A stretch of 64,000 nt of DNA from Nocardia amikacinitolerans NBRC 108937 (lineage in GTDB: Bacteria > Actinomycetota > Actinomycetes > Mycobacteriales > Mycobacteriaceae), in contig NZ_BDAU01000009.1 of assembly GCF_001612615.1 (NCBI RefSeq), forward strand, positions 186,001 through 250,000, given 5' to 3'. Below, one piece after another: positions 35,208 to 43,689 of the stretch. Both the position numbers and the translations under genes were made by a program. Position 1 is the stretch's first letter, and each line of letters starts with the position of its first letter. Under the pieces are notes generated by a model. That model ran no database searches. It was given only the letters and a program-made list of their open reading frames with translations, and was not told where the DNA came from.

Positions 35208-35960
35208 GTGGATATCGCAGATTCGGTCGTTCTCGTCGCGGGTGGTGCGTCGGGCCTCGGGCTCGCCGTGGTGCGGCGGCTGACAGAGGTAGGTGGGACC
35301 GCGGTTGTGCTCGATACCCGGCCCGCCGAATCCGGAGCGTTCCACGGTGATTCGGTGCACGAGGTCGTCGGCGACGTGTGCGAGGAACGTGATGTAGCCG
35401 CTGCCTTGGATCGGGCCGCCGAGTTCGGTTCGCTACGCGCCGTGGTCAATTGCGCGGGAATCGATCGCACCGGGCTGACGCTGGACGCTTCCGGTCCGCT
35501 TCCGCTGGAGCAGTTCGCGCAGGTCGTCCAGGTGAATCTGGTCGGTGCGTTCAACGTGATTCGCCTTGCCGCCGAACGGATGGCGCGGCTCGAGGCCGTG
35601 GCGGGGGAGCGCGGTGTCATCGTCAACACGGGGTCGATCGCGGGTTCCGACGCACCGGCCGGACTGGTGTCGTATGTGGCGTCCAAGGCGGGCCTGGCCG
35701 GAATGACTCTGGCGGCGGCGCGCGATCTGGCGGGCGCGCTGATTCGCGTCGTCACCGTCGCGCCCGGCATGTTCGATACGCCGATGTTTCGTCGGCTGCC
35801 CGATTTCGCGCAGCAGGCGTCGCTGGCGCTCGCCGCGCACCCGGCTCGGCTCGGCGCACCAGCGGAATTCGCCGAGCTGGTGGCGCACGTGATTCACAAC
35901 CCGATGCTCAATGGCGAGACGATTCGGGTCGATGCCGCCGCTCGGCTCGGCGCACCGTGA
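35208..35960 (+). CDS. SDR, 3-hydroxyacyl-CoA dehydrogenase (HSD17B10)-like
   Basis: A 250-residue SDR: cofactor motif G-G-A-S-G-L-G (about 12-18), N-C-A-G (about 81-84), catalytic S-I-A-G and Y-V-A-S-K-A-G (about 150-156), and the P-G-M-F-D-T-P-M-F segment typical of type-2 3-hydroxyacyl-CoA dehydrogenases. The GTG has GAGGTGGG upstream. Controlled probably by the divergent TetR gene. Substrate could be a short branched acyl-CoA or steroid; not decidable here. Confidence 0.88.
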   Translation: MDIADSVVLVAGGASGLGLAVVRRLTEVGGTAVVLDTRPAESGAFHGDSVHEVVGDVCEERDVAAALDRAAEFGSLRAVVNCAGIDRTGLTLDASGPLPLEQFAQVVQVNLVGAFNVIRLAAERMARLEAVAGERGVIVNTGSIAGSDAPAGLVSYVASKAGLAGMTLAAARDLAGALIRVVTVAPGMFDTPMFRRLPDFAQQASLALAAHPARLGAPAEFAELVAHVIHNPMLNGETIRVDAAARLGAP

Positions 35961-36056
35961 CGGTGCGCGGTGTGATTCGCCACAGGGTCGTCATGTCGAT
36001 CTTCCGCGAAAGCGGGTATGCGACCGACTGAGGAAAGCCGACTGAAGGAGGACGAC

Positions 36057-36203
36057 GTGGCCGTTTCGGCTTCGCACCCGCAGTATCGTGCCGACCGCCG
36101 ACACCGTTCCGGCTCGACCGACGACGCGGGTTCCATTCATCTGACCATCGCGGCATGGATTCTCGTGCTCTCCGTGCTGAGCTTCACCCTGGTCCTGCTG
36201 TGA
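36057..36203 (+). CDS. Small membrane protein, hypothetical
   Basis: A 48-residue protein starting at a GTG with a perfect AAGGAGG seven bases upstream. The first half is polar and basic; the second is one transmembrane helix (about 27-47) ending the protein. It precedes the MscS-like gene by 116 bases on the same strand and may be co-transcribed. No family recognised. The ribosome site is the main evidence that it is real. Confidence 0.6.
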   Translation: MAVSASHPQYRADRRHRSGSTDDAGSIHLTIAAWILVLSVLSFTLVLL

Positions 36204-36319
36204 GCGGACGCCCGCGTGGCGCGCCGAAGCAGTGATCGAAACGCCTGGGCCACGGTGCGGCCGTCGAAACACGCGGCGGCGCACCGTGGCCGAGGTGACG
36301 ACGAGAGGAGTTCGATCTC

Positions 36320-37423
36320 GTGGAAGACGTACTACGACCGCTGATCGTGCTGCTCGGCACGGTCGCGATCACCGTGTCGGCGGGACTGCTCGTCGACTGG
36401 CTGCTGCGCTACAGCGCGCGCCGTCGACCCGGTACGCACCTGCCGATGCTGTTGCGCCGCGTGCAGCTGCCGCTGCAAGTACTGCTCGGCGCGGTGGCGC
36501 TGCACGCGACATATCCTCTGGCGGAGTTGGACTTACGCCAAGACGCGATGATTCGGACCATCCTCGCCGCGGCGGCCATCATGGCCGCGGCGTGGTTGGT
36601 CATCCGGGCCGCCGACGCGGTCGCCGAGAACCTGCTGCGCCGTTATGCCGAGCACACGAGCGAGATCTCGCGCGTGCGCCAGCTGCGCACCCAGCTCGGA
36701 CTCGTGCGCCGCATCATCACCTCGGTGCTGGTGGTGACGACCGCCGCCGTGGCGATCCTGCTGCTGTTCCCGAGTCTGCGCACGCTGGGCACCTCGCTGC
36801 TGGCGTCGGCGGGCGTCATCGGCATCATCGCGGGCGTGGCCGCGCAGTCGACGCTGAGCAATCTGATCGCCGGGTTGCAGATCGCCTTCGGTGATTCGGT
36901 GAAGATCGGCGACACCGTTGTGGTGGAAGGGGAGTGGGGGACCGTCGAGGAGATCACCCTCGCCTTCCTCACCGTGCGGATCTGGGACGACCGCCGACTG
37001 ACCATGCCGGTCTCCTACTTCAACAGCAAGCCGTACGAGAACTGGTCGCGCGGCGGCCCGCAGATCACCGGCACCGTGTTCCTGCACCTCGACCACAGCA
37101 CGCCGGTGCCGCTACTACGCGAGCACCTGCACGACTACCTCCGCGACCGCCCGGACTGGGACGGCCGCAACTGGAACCTCCTCGTCACCGACAGCACGCC
37201 GACCAATATCGTTGTGCGCGCGACGATGTCGGCCGCCGATGCCGACGACGCCTGGACACTGCGCTGCGCCGTCCGCGAGGAACTCCTCGACTGGCTCGGC
37301 CGCCGCCACCCGCACGCCCTCCCGAAGATCCCCACCGCCATCACCAACCAGGGCGAGCCGGATCGGGAAATGGCATTGTCCACCAACGGTTCCGGTGAGG
37401 CGAGCAGTCGGAACGGAGACTGA
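36320..37423 (+). CDS. MscS-family mechanosensitive channel
   Basis: A 367-residue channel: about four hydrophobic helices, the last being the pore-lining type (L-L-A-S-A-G-V-I-G-I-I-A-G-V-A-A-Q-S-T-L-S-N-L-I-A-G), then the beta domain (V-K-I-G-D-T-V-V-V-E-G-E-W-G-T-V-E-E-I, about 193-211) and a cytoplasmic cage ending at about 335. The GTG has GAGAGGAG upstream. It should release solutes on hypo-osmotic shock. Confidence 0.92.
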   Translation: MEDVLRPLIVLLGTVAITVSAGLLVDWLLRYSARRRPGTHLPMLLRRVQLPLQVLLGAVALHATYPLAELDLRQDAMIRTILAAAAIMAAAWLVIRAADAVAENLLRRYAEHTSEISRVRQLRTQLGLVRRIITSVLVVTTAAVAILLLFPSLRTLGTSLLASAGVIGIIAGVAAQSTLSNLIAGLQIAFGDSVKIGDTVVVEGEWGTVEEITLAFLTVRIWDDRRLTMPVSYFNSKPYENWSRGGPQITGTVFLHLDHSTPVPLLREHLHDYLRDRPDWDGRNWNLLVTDSTPTNIVVRATMSAADADDAWTLRCAVREELLDWLGRRHPHALPKIPTAITNQGEPDREMALSTNGSGEASSRNGD

Positions 37424-37505
37424 CGAACGTGGCCTTTTCGGCCCTCGGCTTGGTAGAATGTTCTGTTTATCGCAGGACCCTATACCCTGGCCGGGGGGCC
37501 GTGAA

Positions 37506-38129
37506 ATGCGTCTGCTCTCAGCATTTTTCAGTTTGGAGACGAAGGACAAATTCACCACGTCGTTCGCCGCCATCACCTTGATCGTGAGTCTTGTGGCCTT
37601 GTGGGTCGCGGTCGGTTCGCGTGACATATCCAAAGAGGCTCTAGCGGTGTCGAGGCTCGAGGCGGCGAACGTCTACCGCGTCACGATGAATCTGATCTGG
37701 GCGAATCAGCAGGGCGGCAATGTGACGACCCTGGTGTCGGGCTCCGGTTCGCCTGACGAGTTCCCGTCGGATGTATTCCTCTCCCCGAAATCGTGGTTGC
37801 AAGTCGAGGTCACCAATATCGGAAACCGGCCGGTCACCATCTACGACATCGCCCTCATCGCGAAGCCGGAGGAAGGCCTCGGATTCTGGATTTCCAACGA
37901 GTCGTACAGCATTCCGGACTATTGCGAATCGGAAACCGACAGCAGCCGCGACGTGAAGTGCTTCTCGTATCCGATAGTCGTCGCGGTCGGACGCTCGATA
38001 AGACTGCTCTGGCAGATGTCCTACTGGGGGCCTCGTCTGATCGAGGAAGCGGCCATCACCCCGATCCGCGTGGGGATCAACAGCCGGACCGGGTTCGACT
38101 TGTTCGAGTCGACGCTGTTCGTCCGCTGA
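37506..38129 (+). CDS. Hypothetical membrane-anchored protein
   Basis: A 207-residue protein, not recognised. It has one N-terminal helix (about 19-37), then a soluble domain of about 165 residues with V-T-N-I-G-N-R-P-V-T-I-Y-D-I-A-L, the kind of immunoglobulin-like strand pattern seen in adaptor or effector ectodomains of unknown role, and two cysteines (about 140-150). GC content is lower than in neighbouring genes. The upstream 80 bases include GGCCGGGGGGCC just before the ATG. Confidence 0.65.
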   Translation: MRLLSAFFSLETKDKFTTSFAAITLIVSLVALWVAVGSRDISKEALAVSRLEAANVYRVTMNLIWANQQGGNVTTLVSGSGSPDEFPSDVFLSPKSWLQVEVTNIGNRPVTIYDIALIAKPEEGLGFWISNESYSIPDYCESETDSSRDVKCFSYPIVVAVGRSIRLLWQMSYWGPRLIEEAAITPIRVGINSRTGFDLFESTLFVR

Positions 38130-38187
38130 ATCGCGCTCCGCGCGTGGGTGTTCGGGCCGTGGCGGCGAGGTCGGTCGGTGATGTCGG

Positions 38188-38919
38188 TCAGGGTTGTGGC
38201 TCGGGTGGCAGCATGGCTTCGATGTCTTCGAGTGCGGCCAGAGTTTCCGCGAGTTCGGTGTGTTCGGATTCGGAGAAAGGTAGCGCACGTGCTCGGGTGA
38301 GGGCGTCGCGGGCGGCGGTCGGGTCTTCGGCGCGGAGCGCGAGTTCGGCGCGGTAGGCCAAGGCTTGGGCGAGTTCGGTCAGCGTCGCGGTGTCCCTGTC
38401 CCGCTCGAGCGCGGCGTCCAGGATCTCGGCCGCTCGTTGGTGTTTGCCGTGCGAGTCGCCCATGACGACGACCCTGTTCAGCGTTGTGGTGAGTTTGCCT
38501 GCGGCTGGGTCGTTTTCGGAGGGGCGGGGTGCGGCTGACATGATCCTGATCCAGTTCCCGCCCGGGTCGATGACGGTGAATCCGGAGCGATTCTCGGCGT
38601 TCTTGCGTTTGCGCGGCCGGGTCATTCGAGGGATCCCGGAGACGAGGAGTCTGCCGTGCGTCTTGCGCATGCCCGCGGCGAACGCGTCGAAGAGTTCTCC
38701 GGTGTCGGGTACGAGAACCACGCAGGTCCCGTAGGAATCCTCGGGCTCGAAGTCCGGCATGCCGAAGAAGTCCAGTTGCAGGTCTTCGCGTTTGAGCGAG
38801 ACGTAAGGGTTGGGGCGGACCTGGTAATAGGTCCGGGTGAAGCCGAGCATGGTGTAGAAGTCGACGATCTCGTCGATGGATCGGCAGGGAAGCAGTGGCA
38901 CGGTGATCTCGTTGGCCAT
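38188..38919 (-). CDS. VOC-family protein fused to a helical TPR-like tail
   Basis: Residues 1-130 are a vicinal-oxygen-chelate (bleomycin-resistance/glyoxalase) domain: V-P-L-L-P-C-R-S-I-D-E-I-V-D-F-Y at the start and G-F-T-V-I-D-P-G-G-N-W-I-R at about 112-124. Residues 150-243 form paired helices with A-L-A-Y-R-A-E-L-A-L-R-A and A-R-D-A-L-T-R-A-R-A-L, resembling TPR repeats. GGAGAAATCC precedes the ATG. It lies 42 bases downstream of the PadR gene on the same strand. Confidence 0.82.
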   Translation of the reverse strand: MANEITVPLLPCRSIDEIVDFYTMLGFTRTYYQVRPNPYVSLKREDLQLDFFGMPDFEPEDSYGTCVVLVPDTGELFDAFAAGMRKTHGRLLVSGIPRMTRPRKRKNAENRSGFTVIDPGGNWIRIMSAAPRPSENDPAAGKLTTTLNRVVVMGDSHGKHQRAAEILDAALERDRDTATLTELAQALAYRAELALRAEDPTAARDALTRARALPFSESEHTELAETLAALEDIEAMLPPEPQP

Positions 38920-38961
38920 GGATTTCTCCGCTCTGACGGTGGATTGCGTTCGGCTCGACGG

Positions 38962-39540
38962 CTATTCGGTGGAGTCGGCGGCTTCGTCGGCCATCGTGAA
39001 AGCGCCTTCCTCCAGGCGGCGAATGAGCCGGTCGGTCCACTGGGCGCCGGTGTCGGCGGTGGTCAGCCACAGCGACAGGACCTCGCCAACGGGTCCCCAC
39101 GTGTCCAGATCCGTGTCCGCGGGCAGGTGCGCCGTGATGCTGGTGCGCCAGTCGCGCATCGCGCGGGATCGCTCGCGCAGCATCCGCAGCGCATGCTCCC
39201 GTGGCAGATCCTCGATGAGGCCGATGGCGGCGCCCAACACGTCCAGGCCGGGCTCGCGGTCGGCGAGGGCCCGGCTCAGCAGCGTCAAGTACTCCTGTTC
39301 GCCCGCGTCCGTCAGTTCGTACTCGGTTCGCGGCGGGCCCCCGGCCGCCGAGGGGGCAGTCTCGTGCGCTACCAGTAGCCCCTTGCCGGCCATGCTGCGC
39401 AGCGCGTGATACACCGAACCCGATGTGGCCGTGGACCATTCGTGCGCGCCCCAAGACTCCAGATCCGTGCGGACCTGATACCCGTGCGCGCGTCCGCGCC
39501 TGCGCAGCGCGCCGAGTACCAGCAGTCGTACCGAGTTCAT
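38962..39540 (-). CDS. PadR-family transcriptional regulator
   Basis: A 192-residue regulator: winged helix N-terminus L-L-V-L-G-A-L-R-R-R-G-R-A-H-G-Y-Q-V (about 6-23), then G-S-V-Y-H-A-L-R-S-M and the wing T-E-Y-E-L-T-D-A-G, followed by a C-terminal helical dimerisation domain (Vir-type, about 95-180). First gene of a two-gene unit with the VOC protein. Two near-identical palindromes lie 17-77 bases upstream of its start. Confidence 0.9.
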   Translation of the reverse strand: MNSVRLLVLGALRRRGRAHGYQVRTDLESWGAHEWSTATSGSVYHALRSMAGKGLLVAHETAPSAAGGPPRTEYELTDAGEQEYLTLLSRALADREPGLDVLGAAIGLIEDLPREHALRMLRERSRAMRDWRTSITAHLPADTDLDTWGPVGEVLSLWLTTADTGAQWTDRLIRRLEEGAFTMADEAADSTE

Positions 39541-39556
39541 TCAGCCCCTCCTGCCG

Positions 39557-39617
39557 GCTAGCCAAAGTTGGCTAGCTACCGATCTGAGGCTACGCGCACT
39601 AGACAAATTTGGCTAGT
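39557..39617. promoter_or_regulatory. Twin palindromic operators upstream of padR
   Basis: Site 1 (39557-39576): GCTAGCCAA-AG-TTGGCTAGC. Site 2 (39598-39617): ACTAGACAA-AT-TTGGCTAGT, one mismatch between arms. The centres are 41 bases apart, about four helical turns. Binding by PadR (autoregulation) is the simplest reading. Confidence 0.7.
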
Positions 39618-39741
39618 CTGCGCGGGGTCGTATCGAATTCGAGGCTGACGGCCGCGGGTAAACGGACGTGCGAACTATTGCCGTGGCCGATCGCCGATGA
39701 GAGGATGAGAAGGTAAATTACTCATCGAGTCCAGGGTGGAT

Positions 39742-39867
39742 ATGAGGATCGTGCCGAGCGGCCACTTCGAACTGCATGCGGGCGAGCCCGTCCCGACGTG
39801 TCCGGCCGTCGCGATGCGCGGCACCAATGGTGGGGCGGTCGAACTCGGCAATCCGTCGGCACGATGA
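39742..39867 (+). CDS. Possible 41-residue leader ORF, coupled to MpaB-like gene
   Basis: An ATG with AGGGTGG upstream opens 41 codons with high third-base GC. Its TGA overlaps the next start (ATGA), a sign of coupling. The product (M-R-I-V-P-S-G-H-F-E-L-H-A-G-E-P...) contains no known motif. It may equally be a longer upstream part of an unrelated frame. Confidence 0.35.
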   Translation: MRIVPSGHFELHAGEPVPTCPAVAMRGTNGGAVELGNPSAR

Positions 39868-40628
39868 CGGACCTCTCGCACCTCGTCGCGCCGGAGCGCA
39901 CCAGCGCTTCGCTGCTGCACCGCTATCTGGGCGACCGCTGCTTCGCGCTGACCCTGCCGCGCGCCGTCGCACTACAGATCCTGCATCCCGCCATCGCCGC
40001 CGGGCTCGTCGAGCACACGCATGTGCGGTTGTGGGAGCACAAGAAACGCACGGTCTCGAGCATGATCACCATCGCCTACTCCTCGCGGGATCTGCGCTCC
40101 CTCATCAGGTATGGGCACGAACATGTCAAGGGTGTGGACGACGCGGGACGTCGGTACCACGCCCTGCACCCCGAGGTCTTCTTCTTCCAGCACGCGACCT
40201 ACGTCGACACTCTGGTGACGGCGATCGAAACCTTCGCGCGGCCCCTCACCGCGCTCGAACACGAGCGCCTCTACGCCGAGTGTTGCGACTGGTACGACCG
40301 CTACGGCATCTCGACTCGGCATGTACCGCAGACCTGGCCGCAGTTCACCGAGTACTTCGCCGACGCCTGCGATTCGATGCTGCGCCGCAGTGCCCACAGC
40401 GACCGCTTGGCCGCGCAGGTGCTGCGCCCCGATGCGTGGATCCCGCGCCGACTACCGGATTTCGCCGTCCGCGCACTCCAGCACGAACGAGCGCGAGAGC
40501 TATTGGACGTGCGGTCGGGGACGGCCGACCGCGCCGCACTCGAGGTCTACGCGGGAACCGTCCGCACCGCGATGGCGGCCGCTCCGCGCCGGATTCGACT
40601 TGTGCGGCAGGCGCGGCCGGCGAAATGA
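39864..40628 (+). CDS. MpaB-like oxygenase (DUF2236 family)
   Basis: A 254-residue, mainly helical protein. The family blocks are A-L-Q-I-L-H-P-A-I-A-A-G-L-V-E-H-T (about 34-50), G-x-x-Y-H-A-L-H-P-E-V-F-F-F-Q-H-A-T-Y-V-D-T (about 95-116) and the R-L-P-D-F-A-V-R C-terminal motif. MpaB and latex-clearing proteins share this fold and bind heme b through histidine. The ATG at 39864 overlaps a small upstream frame. Substrate unknown. Confidence 0.8.
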   Translation: MTDLSHLVAPERTSASLLHRYLGDRCFALTLPRAVALQILHPAIAAGLVEHTHVRLWEHKKRTVSSMITIAYSSRDLRSLIRYGHEHVKGVDDAGRRYHALHPEVFFFQHATYVDTLVTAIETFARPLTALEHERLYAECCDWYDRYGISTRHVPQTWPQFTEYFADACDSMLRRSAHSDRLAAQVLRPDAWIPRRLPDFAVRALQHERARELLDVRSGTADRAALEVYAGTVRTAMAAAPRRIRLVRQARPAK

Positions 40629-40742
40629 CCACGGTGCTTCTCGCTTCCATGCGGGCACAGCCCGTTCGTGGCGTCGGGTGGCACTCGGGCTACTTCCGTG
40701 CCGACTGCGATCGGATATACGGTCACTGTCGTGTCTTTCACG

Positions 40743-41366
40743 ATGGAAATCCCCGCTACACCGATGGCAGAAGCCGCGCTCGCGATCGTGCGGCGATCAG
40801 AGGCCGAAGCCATCGTCAACCACAGCGTTCGCAGCTTCTTCTTCGCCGAGCTGCTCGCCGACCACGAGGGGCTACACGAAGATTCCGGCTATGACCGCGA
40901 GCTGCTGTTCGCCGCTACTGTCATGCACGATCTCGGAACCGGCGCTCTGGCGCCCGGTCGTGAACGGTTCGAAGTCGAGGGCGCGGACATCGCTGCCGGA
41001 GTTCTCGCCGAACACGGTGTGCCGCAATCGGATATCGATCGAGTCTGGGAAGCCATCGCACTGCACACCTCGCCCGGAATCGCCGAACGCCGCGGTCTGC
41101 TGGCCTATCTCACGGCCGAAGGCAGCAAGATGGACATCGGCCTCAATGCCCCGGTGACCGCGAGCCATCAGGCAGCGATCCACGCGGCCTACCCGCGACT
41201 GCGGATGGTGCGGACACTGACCGACGCGATCGTCGACCACGCCGCCCGCTCGGAAACCGCCGCGCCGATCTATTCGATGGGACAGCAGTTCAGTATCGAG
41301 CGACGGGAAAGCGGCGCCACACAATTGGAGCGGCTGGCGGCGGGCCTGATCCCCTGGGGCGAGTGA
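40743..41366 (+). CDS. HD-domain hydrolase
   Basis: A 207-residue protein of the HD superfamily similar to cyanamide hydratase-like proteins. Metal ligands appear as N-H-S-V-R-S-F-F (His near 27), V-M-H-D-L-G-T-G (His-Asp near 60) and a later H-T-S-P-G-I-A-E. A GTG four codons earlier (40731) is an alternative start; neither has a good ribosome site. The reaction is not known. Confidence 0.78.
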   Translation: MEIPATPMAEAALAIVRRSEAEAIVNHSVRSFFFAELLADHEGLHEDSGYDRELLFAATVMHDLGTGALAPGRERFEVEGADIAAGVLAEHGVPQSDIDRVWEAIALHTSPGIAERRGLLAYLTAEGSKMDIGLNAPVTASHQAAIHAAYPRLRMVRTLTDAIVDHAARSETAAPIYSMGQQFSIERRESGATQLERLAAGLIPWGE

Positions 41367-41400
41367 TCTCGGCGCTCACCAAGCCCTTGGTCACGAGATC

Positions 41401-41432
41401 GGCGATCATTTCCGAAGGGGGCCATGATCGCC
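41401..41432. terminator. Hairpin between convergent genes
   Basis: Eight-base arms GGCGATCA (41401-41408) and TGATCGCC (41425-41432), loop 16, between the HD-domain gene and the convergent secreted-protein gene. No T-run. Confidence 0.4.
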
Positions 41433-41470
41433 GGTGATGACCCCGGCCTCGGTCCGGCGCAGGGGCTGGA

Positions 41471-42997
41471 TCAGGATCGGTTCAGGGTCAGATCCAACCG
41501 GTCGATGTGAAACCGAGTGTCGGTGACAACGACGGAGGTTTCGGTGAAGCGGCTCCCTCTCAAGACGTTTCGAACGAAGTCGCGTACCTCGGCGGGCTGC
41601 GCGTCGAGGCCCGCCAACAGCTCCGGAGGTGATTCGATCGTTCCATCGAGATGCCTTGGCTGACTGGAGATTCCCGACAACTGCGGTGTCTGGCGCAGGC
41701 CATCGACGGTGTGCAGTACAAGATTCAGCTGCTTGCCGTCGCCGAAGTCGATCCGAAGCGGAGTCGGCGTGACGGCCACATCGAAGGTGCGCACTCGCGC
41801 GCTCCACCCCTGCGTCGCGACGCCCTCGTAATCGAAGGGCGATGGGGCAACAAGCGTATCGAGCGAACGATCGGTGGGCGAATTCTCCAGCACAGTCCCG
41901 ACGAGGGGTTGATCGGTGGGCACGAACGTCCACGAGTCTGCGGTGAGTTGCTTTGCCCAGTAACCGTTTCGACCGCTATCGCGACCTTCGACGCGCAGTT
42001 CCCGCGCCGCCGAGCCGGGTCCGGTCCGGTGGATGGAGATGCGGTCGGTGATATCGCCCGGCACTTTCGGCTGACGCACCCAGTCCGGTGCGGGCAGCTG
42101 AATCGCCGCATACCGGCTGTCCACTCGTTCCGCGAGCATGTCGGGAGCCTCGGGCAGCCCGCTCTGGTCGTCATACGAGTATCGGAAGAACACCTTGTCG
42201 GCGCCGGAGATGTCGAAATCGTAGAGGCGCGTGTAGAAGTCGCCGAAGCGGTTGACGATCAACGAGGTCGACGCGCTCGTCGACAGCGCGACCGCCTGGA
42301 ACCGGCCTCCGTGCGGTGTGGCCATCTCGTAGCTGTGATCGACCGGCAACCAGGGATCGATGTATCGGATCCGCTGACCGCCGTTGGTGAGCGCGAAGAC
42401 GTGCGACACCTTCGCTCCGCCGACCGGATGATCATTGCCTGCCGTATCTCGCCAGACGTGATCTTCGTTGGGGGACAGGACCGACCAAGACCAGGTGCTC
42501 GTGCCGGGAGGTAGCGAGTTTCCGGGTCCGGTCCACAGCGGGGTGCCGTAGCGGCTGCTCCAATTCCAGTCCCGGGGCGCGCTGAGCGCGTGGTCCATGG
42601 TGAAGAACCGGCCGTCGCGGTCGATCATCATCACCTCGTCGTCATCGGCGGACACGCCGACGACTCGACCCTCCAGGCAGCCCGGGAGGACCAAGGTGCG
42701 CCAACCACCTTGGGTTGCAGTCTCTTTCACATAGACGCCGCCATCGCGAGTCGCGAATGTCCAGCGCCGATTGAACGACTCGGTGGTTGTCCGGAAGTGG
42801 ATCCGCTCGGGCAATTCGACATCGGCAGAAGCCAATGCCTCCATCCCGGCGGTGGTTTCGTCGACAGTCACTTCCGGAGTGCCGACCGTGCCGACCAGCA
42901 CGCAGCCGGTGTCCGCGACGGCCGCCGAGTGGTTGGCCATTCCGGCGAATACCAGACCGGCCACAGTAAATGCCGCCGTACGCCGAACGTTCCGCAT
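41471..42997 (-). CDS. Large secreted protein, beta-propeller-like, hypothetical
   Basis: A 508-residue exported protein: signal peptide at 1-28 (R-R-T-A-A-F-T-V-A-G-L-V-F-A-G..A-V-A), then a domain of about 300 residues with repeated short strand motifs (G-G-V-Y-V-K, D-G-R-F-F-T-M, N-G-G-Q-R-I-R-Y-I, F-G-D-F-Y-T-R) like a beta-propeller, and a C-terminal domain (about 320-508) ending in basic/acidic strands. Its ATG shares a base with the stop of the membrane gene upstream (TGATG), indicating coupling. No family recognised. Confidence 0.65.
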   Translation of the reverse strand: MRNVRRTAAFTVAGLVFAGMANHSAAVADTGCVLVGTVGTPEVTVDETTAGMEALASADVELPERIHFRTTTESFNRRWTFATRDGGVYVKETATQGGWRTLVLPGCLEGRVVGVSADDDEVMMIDRDGRFFTMDHALSAPRDWNWSSRYGTPLWTGPGNSLPPGTSTWSWSVLSPNEDHVWRDTAGNDHPVGGAKVSHVFALTNGGQRIRYIDPWLPVDHSYEMATPHGGRFQAVALSTSASTSLIVNRFGDFYTRLYDFDISGADKVFFRYSYDDQSGLPEAPDMLAERVDSRYAAIQLPAPDWVRQPKVPGDITDRISIHRTGPGSAARELRVEGRDSGRNGYWAKQLTADSWTFVPTDQPLVGTVLENSPTDRSLDTLVAPSPFDYEGVATQGWSARVRTFDVAVTPTPLRIDFGDGKQLNLVLHTVDGLRQTPQLSGISSQPRHLDGTIESPPELLAGLDAQPAEVRDFVRNVLRGSRFTETSVVVTDTRFHIDRLDLTLNRS

Positions 42998-43464
42998 CAC
43001 AACCACCCCGCGGCGCCGAAACCGGCGATCGCTATGGCGTCGACACCGAGAATCGCTCCGACAGTGAGTGCTTTGGCCCGCACGGTCGGCAGGTCGTGCA
43101 CGAAGAAGCAGACGGCGAAGAACGGTACGTAGCCGATGAGCCAGATGAGGAAGGGGAAGCTCGGCTGCCACCAGGACCAATCCCAGGTGAGCACACCAGC
43201 CTTGTTGAGCAATACTTCGACGCCGACCGCCGCGGCCGAGTTGGCGGCGATGAGCACCAGCCTGTTGGGCATACCCAGGATGCGAGTCTCACGTGGCGGC
43301 AACATCTTCGCGGCCGCGACTCCCATGACGGCGAACATGAAGCAGATCTCGATATTGAGGCCGATGAGGATCTGGTAGGCGGTGGGTCCGGTGGCGCCCC
43401 AGACCGGCGCGCGGCCGGTGGCGTGAAAGACCAGGGCGTTCCAGATCTCGTTGAACCAGTCCAT
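42997..43464 (-). CDS. Polytopic membrane protein, C-terminal part of a split gene
   Basis: 155 residues with about four transmembrane helices: M-D-W-F-N-E-I-W-N-A-L-V-F opens it, then I-L-I-G-L-N-I-E-I-C-F-M-F-A-V-M-G-V, L-I-A-A-N-S-A-A-A-V-G-V-E and F-L-I-W-L-I-G-Y-V-P-F-F-A-V. Directly upstream, in the same frame, a TGA (43470-43468) and a GGC codon separate it from a 51-codon segment whose sequence continues naturally into this one (L-A-L-stop-G-M-D-W). Either the intact gene has been broken by a nonsense change (likely TGG to TGA) or the two parts are made separately. Confidence 0.7.
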   Translation of the reverse strand: MDWFNEIWNALVFHATGRAPVWGATGPTAYQILIGLNIEICFMFAVMGVAAAKMLPPRETRILGMPNRLVLIAANSAAAVGVEVLLNKAGVLTWDWSWWQPSFPFLIWLIGYVPFFAVCFFVHDLPTVRAKALTVGAILGVDAIAIAGFGAAGWL

Positions 43465-43467
43465 GCC

Positions 43468-43623
43468 TCACAGCGCCAGCCCGGCGAACAGGACATTCCA
43501 GTTCCGCCGCTCGACTTCGACGGCATAGATGTAGATGACGATCAGCAGCAGTGGGATCACGTACCACTGGAATTGGCTCGCATCTCGAAGGATCTCGAGC
43601 GCCTCTCGGGCATTGTCGGTCAA
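43468..43623 (-). CDS. N-terminal segment of the split membrane gene
   Basis: 51 codons from a TTG: an amphipathic start (T-D-N-A-R-E-A-L-E-I-L-R-D), one membrane helix (Y-V-I-P-L-L-L-I-V-I-Y-I-Y-A) and R-R-N-W-N-V-L-F-A-G-L-A-L, ending at TGA. The following in-frame ATG begins the 155-residue membrane protein. Related actinobacterial proteins are, from memory, one polypeptide here. A promoter-like TTGACG..TAATAC lies upstream on this strand (about 43688-43661). Confidence 0.55.
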   Translation of the reverse strand: MTDNAREALEILRDASQFQWYVIPLLLIVIYIYAVEVERRNWNVLFAGLAL

Positions 43624-43689
43624 CGGCGCAACTCACTTCCTGGTCGCCTGTCCAGGTGAGTATTACATATCGACACCAAACGTCAACCT

